A stretch of DNA of 64,000 nt. Source: DAIQRJ01 sp963708795 (GTDB lineage: Bacteria > Actinomycetota > Actinomycetes > Propionibacteriales > DAIQRJ01). Shown piece by piece: positions 51,192 to 58,353 of this stretch. Under the pieces are notes generated by a model. That model made no database searches and was not told where the DNA came from. It saw nothing but the letters and a program-made list of their open reading frames with translations. Numbering within the stretch: position 1 is the stretch's first letter; each line of letters begins with the position of its first letter. Location: assembly GCA_963708795.1 (NCBI GenBank), contig CAVPUH010000006.1:372001-436000 (forward strand), read 5' to 3'. The translations under genes and the position numbers were made by a program.

Positions 51192-51851
51192 TCAGCTCAG
51201 CCGGCGCACCCACGTCCGCAGCAGCGCGGCGCCCGCGTCGCCGGACTTCTCCGGGTGGAACTGGGTCGCGCACAACGGACCGTTCTCGACCGCGGCCAGG
51301 AAACGGTCCCCGCCGTGCTCGCTCCACGTCAGCACCGGGGCCCGCATCGCGGACTCGGACGTGTCGAGGTCGAAGTCGTGCACGCCGAACGAGTGGACGA
51401 AGTAGAACCGCTCCCCCTCGACACCGGCGAACAGCTCGCTGCCGGATCCCACGTCGACGGTGTTCCAGCCCATGTGCGGCAGCACCGGCGCGGCGAGGCG
51501 TTCCACCCGCCCGGGCCACTGGCCGAGGCCGGCGGTGGGTTCGTCGGCGAACTCGACGCCGTCGTCGAACAGGACCTGGAACCCCACACAGATGCCGAGC
51601 ACCGGGCGCGACGCCACCAGCCGTTGGTCGATGAGCTTGCCGGCCTTCACGCGGTCGAGGCCGTCCATGCAGGCGGCGAATGCACCTACTCCGGGCACGA
51701 CGAGTCCGTCCGCCTCGAGCGCGGTGGACCAGTCGGCGGTGACGGTCACCTCCGCGCCGGCCCGTTCGAGCGCACGTTGGGCCGAACGGATGTTGCCGAA
51801 GCCGTAGTCCAGGACGACGACGGTGGGCCGGGCGGAGGTGGTCGTGGTCAC
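51192..51851 (-). other. hisH: HisH portion of the hisB-hisH frame, with its own possible start
   Basis: If translated independently from GTG 51851 it gives a 219-residue class I glutamine amidotransferase beginning MTTTTSARPTVVVLDYG, a normal HisH length. It supplies ammonia to HisF (44.2-45.0 kb). Confidence 0.7.
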
Positions 51852-52484
51852 GACCCGGCGCCGGGCCGCGCATGCGCCGGCGTCGGCCTCCAGCGTGCCC
51901 TTCGTCGAGGGGACCGACGTCTCCCGCGGATCGATCGCGACTGCGTCGCGGAGCGCGCGGGCGAGCGCCTTGAACTGCGCCTCGGCGATGTGGTGGGGAT
52001 CGCGGCCCGCGAGCAGGCGCATGTGCACGCACAGGTGGGCGTTGTACGCGATCGACTCGATCACGTGGCGGGTGAGCGACCCGGTGAAGTGGCCGCCGAT
52101 CAGCACGTACTCCTGACCGGCGGGCTCACCGGTGCACACGCAGTACGGCCGACCGGAGACGTCCACGACGCACTGGGCGAGCGCCTCGTCGAGCGGGATC
52201 AGCGCATCGGCGAAGCGGCGCAGGCCGACCTTGTCCCCCAGCGCCTGGCGAATGGCCTGGCCCAGCACGATCGCGGTGTCCTCGACGGTGTGGTGGACGT
52301 CGACGTGAACGTCGCCCTTCGCGTGCACGGTCAGGTCGAACAGGCCGTGCCGCGCGAAGGCGTGCAGCATGTGGTCGTAGAAGCCGACACCGGTGTCGAT
52401 GTCGGCGATCCCGGAGCCGTCCAGGTCGATCGTGAGCTCGACGTGGCTCTCGCCGGTCGTCCGGGTCAGGCTGGCGCTTCGCAT
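51192..52484 (-). CDS. hisB-hisH: HisB-HisH single reading frame (IGP dehydratase + IGP synthase glutaminase)
   Basis: One open frame of 430 codons. Residues about 1-200 are a complete imidazoleglycerol-phosphate dehydratase (VGFYDHMLHAFARHG, HHTVEDTAIVLGQA, DPHHIAEAQFKALARALR, ending VPSTKGTL, where HisB normally stops). A 12-residue Ala/Arg linker leads into residues about 212-430, a complete HisH glutaminase: VVVLDYGFGNIRS, PGVGAFAACM, nucleophile Cys in LGICVGFQVLF, and His/Glu in CATQFHPEKSG. A separate HisH start remains possible: GTG at 51851. There GTGACC contains TGA in the frame HisB would have if one base were removed in the linker, i.e. the standard GTGA overlap of this genome. 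So this is either a true fusion or a 1-bp insertion. ATG 52484 starts one base after the hisC stop. Confidence 0.9.
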   Translation of the reverse strand: MRSASLTRTTGESHVELTIDLDGSGIADIDTGVGFYDHMLHAFARHGLFDLTVHAKGDVHVDVHHTVEDTAIVLGQAIRQALGDKVGLRRFADALIPLDEALAQCVVDVSGRPYCVCTGEPAGQEYVLIGGHFTGSLTRHVIESIAYNAHLCVHMRLLAGRDPHHIAEAQFKALARALRDAVAIDPRETSVPSTKGTLEADAGACAARRRVVTTTTSARPTVVVLDYGFGNIRSAQRALERAGAEVTVTADWSTALEADGLVVPGVGAFAACMDGLDRVKAGKLIDQRLVASRPVLGICVGFQVLFDDGVEFADEPTAGLGQWPGRVERLAAPVLPHMGWNTVDVGSGSELFAGVEGERFYFVHSFGVHDFDLDTSESAMRAPVLTWSEHGGDRFLAAVENGPLCATQFHPEKSGDAGAALLRTWVRRLS

Positions 52485-52485
52485 G

Positions 52486-53598
52486 TCAGTCTGCTGCCTT
52501 CCTGCGGGCCGAGGCACTGCTGGTCAATGCGTCGGTGAACATTGTCATCTGCTCGGCGGTCCCGATGGAAACGCGCAACCAGCCGGCCGGCCCGACCTCG
52601 CGTATCAGCACACTGTGATCGAGGAGGTCCTGCCAGACCGCGCGCCGGTCGGCGAACCTCCCGAACAGCACGAAGTTCGCGTCCGACGGGGCCACCTCGA
52701 AGCCCTGCTCGGCCAGCCAGGCGGCGGTGTCGTCGCGGCGTCGGCGTAGCTCGTCGACCCGGCTCTGCAGTTCGTCGGTGAACTCGAGCGCGGTCGACGC
52801 GACGGCCTGGGTGATGTCGGAGAGGTGGTACGGCAGCCGGACGATCCGCAGGGCATCGACCAGGTCCGTCGAGGCGGCGAGGTAGCCGACCCGCGCACCC
52901 GCCATCGCGAACGCCTTGCTCATCGTGCGACTGACCGCGAGCCGCGGGTTGCCGGCGAGCAGATCGAGCGCCGTCCGCGTGCCGGGTCGCCGGAACTCCG
53001 CGTAGGCCTCGTCGACGACGACCACCGACGCGGGAGCGAGCGCGAGCACCGCCTCGACCTGCTCGATCGGGAGCGCCGTGCCGGTCGGGTTGTTCGGCGA
53101 GGCCAGCAGCACGACACTCGGCTGCTCGCGGTCGATGACCGTGCGCACCTCGTCCATGTCCAGCCCGAAGCTCTCGGCTCGGCGACCGACGACCCAGCGG
53201 GTGTGGGTGTCGCGTGCGTACTCCGGGTACATCGAGTACGTCGGAGCGAACGACACCGCCGTGCGGCCCGGGCCGCCGAACGCCTGCAGCACGTGGAGCA
53301 TGACCTCGTTGCTCCCGTTGGCTGCCCACACCTGATCACCGGTGAGCCCGTGACCGAGGTACCTGGCCAATCCGGCCCGCAACGCCGTGGCTTCACGATC
53401 GGGGTATCGGTTCATCCCGCGGGCGGCCGCCGCGACGGCAGTGGCGATGGCCGCGACCAGCGCCGGACTCGGCGGGTACGGGTTCTCGTTGACGTTCAGC
53501 GGCGCGGCGACGTCGAGCTGTGGCGCGCCATAAGGCACCTCACCGACGAGTTCGGGGCGCAGCGGCAGGGCGTCGACGGTGTCGCTTCCCGCGCTCAT
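52486..53598 (-). CDS. hisC: Histidinol-phosphate aminotransferase
   Basis: 370-residue PLP aminotransferase of fold type I. N-terminal LNVNENPYPPSPALV, AANGSNEVML, the ASPNNPTGTALP segment, DEAYAEF, and the Schiff-base Lys in SRTMSKAFAMAGARVGY (about residue 227), followed by the phosphate-binding Arg. It converts imidazole-acetol phosphate to histidinol phosphate. ATG 53598 overlaps the hisN stop as ATGA; hisB begins one base after the hisC stop. Confidence 0.95.
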   Translation of the reverse strand: MSAGSDTVDALPLRPELVGEVPYGAPQLDVAAPLNVNENPYPPSPALVAAIATAVAAAARGMNRYPDREATALRAGLARYLGHGLTGDQVWAANGSNEVMLHVLQAFGGPGRTAVSFAPTYSMYPEYARDTHTRWVVGRRAESFGLDMDEVRTVIDREQPSVVLLASPNNPTGTALPIEQVEAVLALAPASVVVVDEAYAEFRRPGTRTALDLLAGNPRLAVSRTMSKAFAMAGARVGYLAASTDLVDALRIVRLPYHLSDITQAVASTALEFTDELQSRVDELRRRRDDTAAWLAEQGFEVAPSDANFVLFGRFADRRAVWQDLLDHSVLIREVGPAGWLRVSIGTAEQMTMFTDALTSSASARRKAAD

Positions 53599-54458
53599 CG
53601 GCCGACCTCGCAGCGCGCGACCCGCTCGGCCAACGCCGCGAACACCACGTCCGTTCCGGCCACGGCGACATCTCGCCCGGAAGCGGTCCGGACCCACGAC
53701 GCCCGTCCCCCGGCGGCGCGGACGATGGCGAACCCACCGGCGACGTCCCAGGGCTTGACCCCGAACGCGACGTACCCGTCCTGGACACCGGAGGCGACGT
53801 TGACGAGGTCACAGGCCGAACTGCCGATCCGCCGGTAGTCCCGGATGTCGTCCAGCAGCTCGCCGAACCAGACGTGGGCCTCGGCCCGCGGACCCGCGCC
53901 GCGCGGGTAGCCCACCCCGATGATGGCGTCGGCAAGCCGATCACAGCCGCTGACCGAGACCGGCCGGGCACCGCCGGTCACTCCCACGGTCCCGCCACCG
54001 TCCACGAGCGCCCTCCGGCCGGCGCCCCAGTACACCTCGCCGAGAGCCGGCAGCGCGATCGCCCCGGCGATCGAGTCCTGCCCGGCCGGCGCGGCGCCGC
54101 CGACGGGCTCGACGCCGACGGACACCGCGTGGTCACGGCGCCCGTGCACGAAGTTCATCGTGCCGTCGACCGGGTCGATCAGCCAACGCAGCGGACCGGA
54201 CCCGGCGCGGCTGCCGGACTCCTCCGCGAGGACCTCGTCGTCGGGCCGGATGCCGTCGAGTTGCGCCAGGATCGCCTTCTCGCTCGCCAGGTCGGCGGCC
54301 GTCACGAAGTCCGACGGCGACGACTTCGTGTGGATCTCGAGCCCGTCGTCGGAGTGCGCGGCCCGGGCCAGTTCGGCCGCGATCGCCGCCACCCCGGTCA
54401 GGGCGAGCGATCGGCACCAGCCGGCCAGCTCGTCGGCCGGCACTTCGTCTGCGCTCAC
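53595..54458 (-). CDS. hisN: Histidinol-phosphatase, inositol-monophosphatase family
   Basis: 287-residue Mg-dependent phosphatase of the IMPase superfamily. Metal-binding motifs: EVLAEESG, WLIDPVDGTMNFVHG (about residues 91-105) and the C-terminal VKPWDVAGGFAIVRAAGG. In actinobacteria a member of this family (HisN) dephosphorylates histidinol phosphate, and the position between hisD and hisC makes that role likely; inositol-phosphate activity cannot be excluded from sequence. It overlaps hisD by GTGA and hisC by ATGA. Confidence 0.85.
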   Translation of the reverse strand: MSADEVPADELAGWCRSLALTGVAAIAAELARAAHSDDGLEIHTKSSPSDFVTAADLASEKAILAQLDGIRPDDEVLAEESGSRAGSGPLRWLIDPVDGTMNFVHGRRDHAVSVGVEPVGGAAPAGQDSIAGAIALPALGEVYWGAGRRALVDGGGTVGVTGGARPVSVSGCDRLADAIIGVGYPRGAGPRAEAHVWFGELLDDIRDYRRIGSSACDLVNVASGVQDGYVAFGVKPWDVAGGFAIVRAAGGRASWVRTASGRDVAVAGTDVVFAALAERVARCEVGR

Positions 54459-55792
54459 CGGGTCACGACCGGGGCGGCCGCGTCGGCATCGATGCGGACG
54501 GCGACGGCAGCACCGTGCGCCGGCAGGTCCTCCGCGAGCGCCAACGTCTGGACCGCGTCGGACACCTGCGCGAGTGCCGCGTGGTCGTACCGGATCTGCT
54601 GCATGGATCGGACGAACGTCCGCACCGACAGTCCGGAGGAGAAGCAGGCGCAGCCACCGGTCGGGAGGACGTGGTTGGAGCCCGCGCAGTAGTCGCCGAG
54701 CGACACCGGCGAGTAGGGCCCCACGAACAGGGCACCGGCGTTGACGATCCGCTCGGCGACGGCCTCGGCGTCCGCGGTCTGGACCTCGGTGTGCTCGGCC
54801 GCGTAGCCGTTCGCGACGTCGACGGCCTGGTCGAGGTCGTCCACCAGCACGATCGCCGACTGCGGCCCGGCGAGTGCGGCGGCGATCCGGCCGGCGTGCT
54901 TGCTGGCCGCGACGCGATCGGGCAGGTCCGCGGCCACCGCGTCGGCGAGGGCCTCGCTGTCCGTCACCAGCACGGCCGCCGCGGCGGGGTCGTGCTCGGC
55001 CTGGCTGATGAGGTCGGCAGAGACGAACGCCGGGTCGGCGGTCGCGTCGGCCACCACGAGGATCTCGGTCGGGCCGGCCTCGGAATCGATGGCGACCACC
55101 GACGACACGACGCGCTTCGACGCGACCGTGTAGATGTTGCCCGGCCCGCAGATGAGGTCGACCTTCTCGCAGTCCTCCGTGCCGTAGGCGAACATGGGCA
55201 CCGCCGCCGAGCCGCCGACGGCGTACACCTCCTCGACCCCGAGCAGGCCGAGGACGCCGAGGATCGTCGGGTGCACCTTGCCGTCGTGGTCCTTCTGGGG
55301 CGGGCTCGCGACCGCGAGCGACGTGACGCCGGCGACCTGAGCGGGGACCACGTTCATCACCACCGAGGACGGCAGCGGGGTGATGCCGGCCGGGACGTAG
55401 AGCCCGACCCGGCCGATCGGGACGAGCCGCCGGGTGACGGTGGCCCCGGGTGCGAGCGTCGTCACCGGCTCGTCGTCGAGTTCGGATTGGCAGACCTCAC
55501 GCACCCGGCGGATCGACTCGAGAAGCGCCGCTCGGAGCGCCGGCTCGAGGGCGTCGGCCGCGGCGGTCAGCTCGCCGGCACCGACGCGCAGGTCGGCCAG
55601 GTCGACGCCGTCGAACCGCTGGGCGATCTCGCGGACGGCCGCGCTGCCGCGGACGCGAACGTCCTCGCAGAGCGGCCGGACCTGATCAGCGGCAGCGGCG
55701 ACGTCGAAGTCCGCACGAGGGAGCAGATGCCGGTAGTCCAGCTTCGGGCCGGCGGCGGTCTGCTGTCCACGGATGTCGATGCGTGCTGTCAC
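54455..55792 (-). CDS. hisD: Histidinol dehydrogenase
   Basis: 445-residue Zn/NAD enzyme oxidising histidinol to histidine in the last two steps. Seen: VGLYVPAGITPLPSSVVMN, CGPGNIYTVASKRVV, SEAGPTEILVVAD, ISQAEHDPAAAAVLVT, the catalytic Glu/His stretch NAGALFVGPYSPVSLGDYC and NHVLPTGG, and FVRSMQQIRYD. Normal length. GTG 55792 has TAAACT six bases upstream, so the operon hisD-hisN-hisC-hisBH probably starts with a leaderless message. Confidence 0.96.
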   Translation of the reverse strand: MTARIDIRGQQTAAGPKLDYRHLLPRADFDVAAAADQVRPLCEDVRVRGSAAVREIAQRFDGVDLADLRVGAGELTAAADALEPALRAALLESIRRVREVCQSELDDEPVTTLAPGATVTRRLVPIGRVGLYVPAGITPLPSSVVMNVVPAQVAGVTSLAVASPPQKDHDGKVHPTILGVLGLLGVEEVYAVGGSAAVPMFAYGTEDCEKVDLICGPGNIYTVASKRVVSSVVAIDSEAGPTEILVVADATADPAFVSADLISQAEHDPAAAAVLVTDSEALADAVAADLPDRVAASKHAGRIAAALAGPQSAIVLVDDLDQAVDVANGYAAEHTEVQTADAEAVAERIVNAGALFVGPYSPVSLGDYCAGSNHVLPTGGCACFSSGLSVRTFVRSMQQIRYDHAALAQVSDAVQTLALAEDLPAHGAAVAVRIDADAAAPVVTR

Positions 55793-55797
55793 CGGGC

Positions 55798-55804
55798 TAG
55801 TTTA
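55798..55804. promoter_or_regulatory. Overlapping divergent -10 elements of hisD and the EEP gene
   Basis: The heptamer TAGTTTA reads TAGTTT on plus (55798-55803, 7 bp before GTG 55811) and TAAACT on minus (55804-55799, 6 bp before GTG 55792). Only 18 bp separate the two start codons, so both mRNAs must be leaderless if these are the promoters, and the two polymerases would compete. Confidence 0.55.
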
Positions 55805-55810
55805 GGGTCC

Positions 55811-56860
55811 GTGCCGATGCGTCCGAGCGGGACCAGCGGCAGCGCGAAGCCGGCCGACCGCAGGATCGATCGGCTGGTGACGGTGGTCGGTGCAGCGGCG
55901 GCACTGATCGCCGTCGCGGGGCTCGTGTCCCGGTTCCCGACCACCCGTGTGCAGCCCCTCGTCCAGCTCGCGGCGTTCGCGCCGGTCGCCATGGCCGGTG
56001 CCCTGGTCGCGTTCGGCCTCTTCGCCTGGCGACGCCGACGGCCGGCGACGATCGTGGCGGGCATCCTCGGTGTGACCGTGATCGCGACCCAGCTGCCGCT
56101 CTTCGCGGTGAACGCCCGCCCCGACGTCGGTGCGACCGACGTACTGACGGTCCTGCAGGCGAACCTCATGGTCGGACACGCCGACCCGCAGGCCGTCCTC
56201 GACCTCGTCCGCCGGCACCATGTCGACGTCCTGACGGTCGAGGAGCTGACCCAGGACGCGCTCGACGGGCTGGTCGTGGCCGGGCTCGAGCGCGAACTGC
56301 CGTACGAGGCGGCCCTCCCGGCACCTGCGGCGGCTGGAACCGGCGTCTGGACCCGCTACCCCATGACGAACGTGACGGTGCTGTCTCCCTCGACCTTCCA
56401 CTCGATCGTGGTACGGACGGCGACGTCGACCGGCGCCCCGGTCACGGTGGTCGCCGCGCACCCCCGGCCGCCGATCGCCGGGCGGACCGCAGTCTGGGAT
56501 GCGGAGCTGACTCAGCTCCAGCTCCAGCTCGCCGGGTTGGCCGAACAGCGCGACGAGCCGATCGTCGTCGGCGCCGACCTGAACGCGACCTGGGACATCG
56601 CGCAGTTCCGGCGGCTCCTGACCGACGGGTACGCCGACGCGGCCGACCTCGTCGGCGCCGGGATCGTCCGGACCTATCCGACCGATCGGCACGTGCTCGG
56701 GCTGACCGCACCGCCTCTGCTGTCGCTGGATCACGTCCTCGTCCGCGGCGCCCAGGCCGACCACGTGCGCACGCTCGGACTGCCCGGCTCCGACCACCGA
56801 GGCCTGCTGGCCACCCTGCGGCTTTCCACCGGAGCCGGCACCGTCAGGGTGGTGCCATGA
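55811..56860 (+). CDS. Membrane-anchored endonuclease/exonuclease/phosphatase family protein
   Basis: 349 residues. Three hydrophobic segments (about residues 22-42, 47-68, 77-97) anchor a C-terminal EEP domain: VLQANLMVGHADPQAVLD (Asn-binding start), VDVLTVEELTQDALDGL (catalytic Glu), VVAAHPRPP, VVGADLNATWD (Asp/Asn) and the final LPGSDHRGLLATL (catalytic Asp-His). These residues indicate a Mg-dependent phosphodiesterase facing the outside. The substrate, nucleic acid or phospholipid, is unknown. GTG 55811 or ATG 55817 could start it. Its stop overlaps the next GNAT gene (ATGA). Confidence 0.85.
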   Translation: MPMRPSGTSGSAKPADRRIDRLVTVVGAAAALIAVAGLVSRFPTTRVQPLVQLAAFAPVAMAGALVAFGLFAWRRRRPATIVAGILGVTVIATQLPLFAVNARPDVGATDVLTVLQANLMVGHADPQAVLDLVRRHHVDVLTVEELTQDALDGLVVAGLERELPYEAALPAPAAAGTGVWTRYPMTNVTVLSPSTFHSIVVRTATSTGAPVTVVAAHPRPPIAGRTAVWDAELTQLQLQLAGLAEQRDEPIVVGADLNATWDIAQFRRLLTDGYADAADLVGAGIVRTYPTDRHVLGLTAPPLLSLDHVLVRGAQADHVRTLGLPGSDHRGLLATLRLSTGAGTVRVVP

Positions 56861-57447
56861 CGACACCTGCACCGCCGGCGATCTCGACCCGGATCGCCAC
56901 CCCGACCGACGTCGCCGAACTCGTCCCGCTCATCCAGTCGGCCTACCGCGGCGACGCGAGCCGGGCGGGTTGGACCACCGAGGCCGATCTCCTCGCGGGT
57001 CAGCGCACGGACGCGGCGGCCGTCCTCGACGTGATCACCGGACCGCACTCGCTGATGCTGCTTGCGACTGCCGAACCGAGCACCGAGACGGCGGAAGGGA
57101 CCGGCACCGCAGACTCCGGCCTGCTGGCGTGTTGCCAACTCGAACGCCGCGAACCCGGCACTGCGTACTTCGGGATGTTCGCCGTGCGCCCCCACCGGCA
57201 GGGCGCCGGCGTCGGCCGGACGCTCCTGGCTGCGGCCGAGGCGTACGCGATCGACGTGTGGCACGCGGTGGCCATGGAGATGACCGTGATCGTGCAGCGG
57301 GCGGATCTCATCGCCTGGTACGAGCGGCGCGGCTACCTCCGCACCTCACGCACCCTGCCGTTCCCGTACGGAGACGAGCGTTTCGGCGTTCCCCGTCGAG
57401 CCGACCTGGAGTTCGTCGTGCTGCACAAGTCGCTGCTCAGCGACTGA
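56857..57447 (+). CDS. GNAT-family N-acetyltransferase
   Basis: 196-residue single GNAT domain starting MTTPAPPAISTRIATPTDV. Motif A is GMFAVRPHRQGAGVGRTLL (about residues 107-125), the acetyl-CoA site; motif B includes DLIAWYERRGYLRTSRT. The acceptor substrate is unknown. It is coupled to the upstream phosphodiesterase by ATGA, so the two form a small operon sharing the hisD-divergent promoter. Its 3' end overlaps the convergent hypothetical gene by 11 bp. Confidence 0.83.
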   Translation: MTTPAPPAISTRIATPTDVAELVPLIQSAYRGDASRAGWTTEADLLAGQRTDAAAVLDVITGPHSLMLLATAEPSTETAEGTGTADSGLLACCQLERREPGTAYFGMFAVRPHRQGAGVGRTLLAAAEAYAIDVWHAVAMEMTVIVQRADLIAWYERRGYLRTSRTLPFPYGDERFGVPRRADLEFVVLHKSLLSD

Positions 57448-57787
57448 ACGCCAGCACCAGCAGGATCAGGACCAGGACGATCCCGGCGGCGATCGCGACC
57501 TGGCGCAGCACCTGCCGGCCGCGATGACGGGTGTCGACCACGGTGGGCGGAGGCAGGAGCTCACCCGGCGCGACCGTCGCCCGTGCCGGAACGCCCCAGG
57601 GCAGCTCGTCGGCGCTGAGTCGATCAGGATCGCCGACGACCGCGTCCGCGGTCTCGTCCGTCGTGGGCGTCTCGCCCGCGGTCGAGCCGACAGCTGCCGG
57701 CGGCTCGACCGCGGGCGGCATGCGCGCCGGCGTCCACCCGCCGACGCGGGTCCCGGGTGGCTGGCCGTCGCCATCGACTTCGCTCAT
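57437..57787 (-). CDS. Hypothetical single-pass membrane protein
   Basis: 116 residues from ATG 57787 (MSEVDGDGQPPGTRV). A Pro/Ala/Thr-rich, acidic region of about 80 residues is followed by a basic RHRGRQVLRQ and one C-terminal hydrophobic helix (about residues 95-114) ending in SR. I recognise no family. Tail-anchored topology is likely. It lies 20 bp after the next gene on the same strand, so it is probably the end of a dnaE-led transcript. Confidence 0.6.
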   Translation of the reverse strand: MSEVDGDGQPPGTRVGGWTPARMPPAVEPPAAVGSTAGETPTTDETADAVVGDPDRLSADELPWGVPARATVAPGELLPPPTVVDTRHRGRQVLRQVAIAAGIVLVLILLVLAFSR

Positions 57788-57807
57788 GTCCGTCGATCTG
57801 CGCGTGC

Positions 57808-58353
57808 TCAGGCCCGGCGGGCTGGGCCGTCGTGGAAGATCGAGCCGATGAGCACCACGAGCACCGCCACGACCGGTGCGATGACGACGACGCCCCAGAC
57901 CTGGAGGACGAGCGGGCCCACGACCTCGTGGTTGTCGCCGGCGGTCGGGTTCCACACCCACACGATGCGGTGGTTCGCGACCAACTGACCCACCAGGAAG
58001 GCGATCGATACGCCGACGACCGCCGCAACCGCCGCGATCGGTGCCGCGAGCGGGCCGAACCGGCTCATCGTGGCAAGGCCGGCGGCGCCCGCGAGCAGTC
58101 CGAGCACCACCGAGATGACGGCGAACCACCCGTCGGCGCTGACGATCTGACCGGCGACGTCCTCGCTGATCGGGAACGGCCCGCCGGTGGTGACGAGGAA
58201 ATGCAGCTGGGGCGCAAGTGCGGCCCAGACCAGCCCACCGGCCACGCTCGCGAGCAGGAGGAGTCCGAACCCGACCAGCCAGGTCCGGGTCGACGGTGTC
58301 CTCGGTGGTGCCGTGACCGGGGGCTCGACGGGGGCCGCGTCGGTGATCGTCAC
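57808..58353 (-). CDS. Hypothetical four-helix membrane protein
   Basis: 181 residues starting MTITDAAPVEPPV, with hydrophobic segments near residues 26-45, 75-95, 105-125 and 145-168. An extracytoplasmic loop with PISEDVAGQIVSADGWFAV lies between helices 1 and 2, and a conserved-looking RIVWVWNPTAGDNHEVVG before helix 4. Similar small proteins near dnaE or lspA in actinobacteria are uncharacterised (DUF2567-like features), but I cannot assign it firmly. GTG 58353 overlaps the dnaE stop as GTGA, which fixes the start. Confidence 0.65.
   Translation of the reverse strand: MTITDAAPVEPPVTAPPRTPSTRTWLVGFGLLLLASVAGGLVWAALAPQLHFLVTTGGPFPISEDVAGQIVSADGWFAVISVVLGLLAGAAGLATMSRFGPLAAPIAAVAAVVGVSIAFLVGQLVANHRIVWVWNPTAGDNHEVVGPLVLQVWGVVVIAPVVAVLVVLIGSIFHDGPARRA

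Noticed and set aside
54515..55810. Long plus-strand frame running into the EEP gene
   Set aside because: The part before GTG 55811 is antisense to hisD and has low-complexity composition; only the part after the start is coding.
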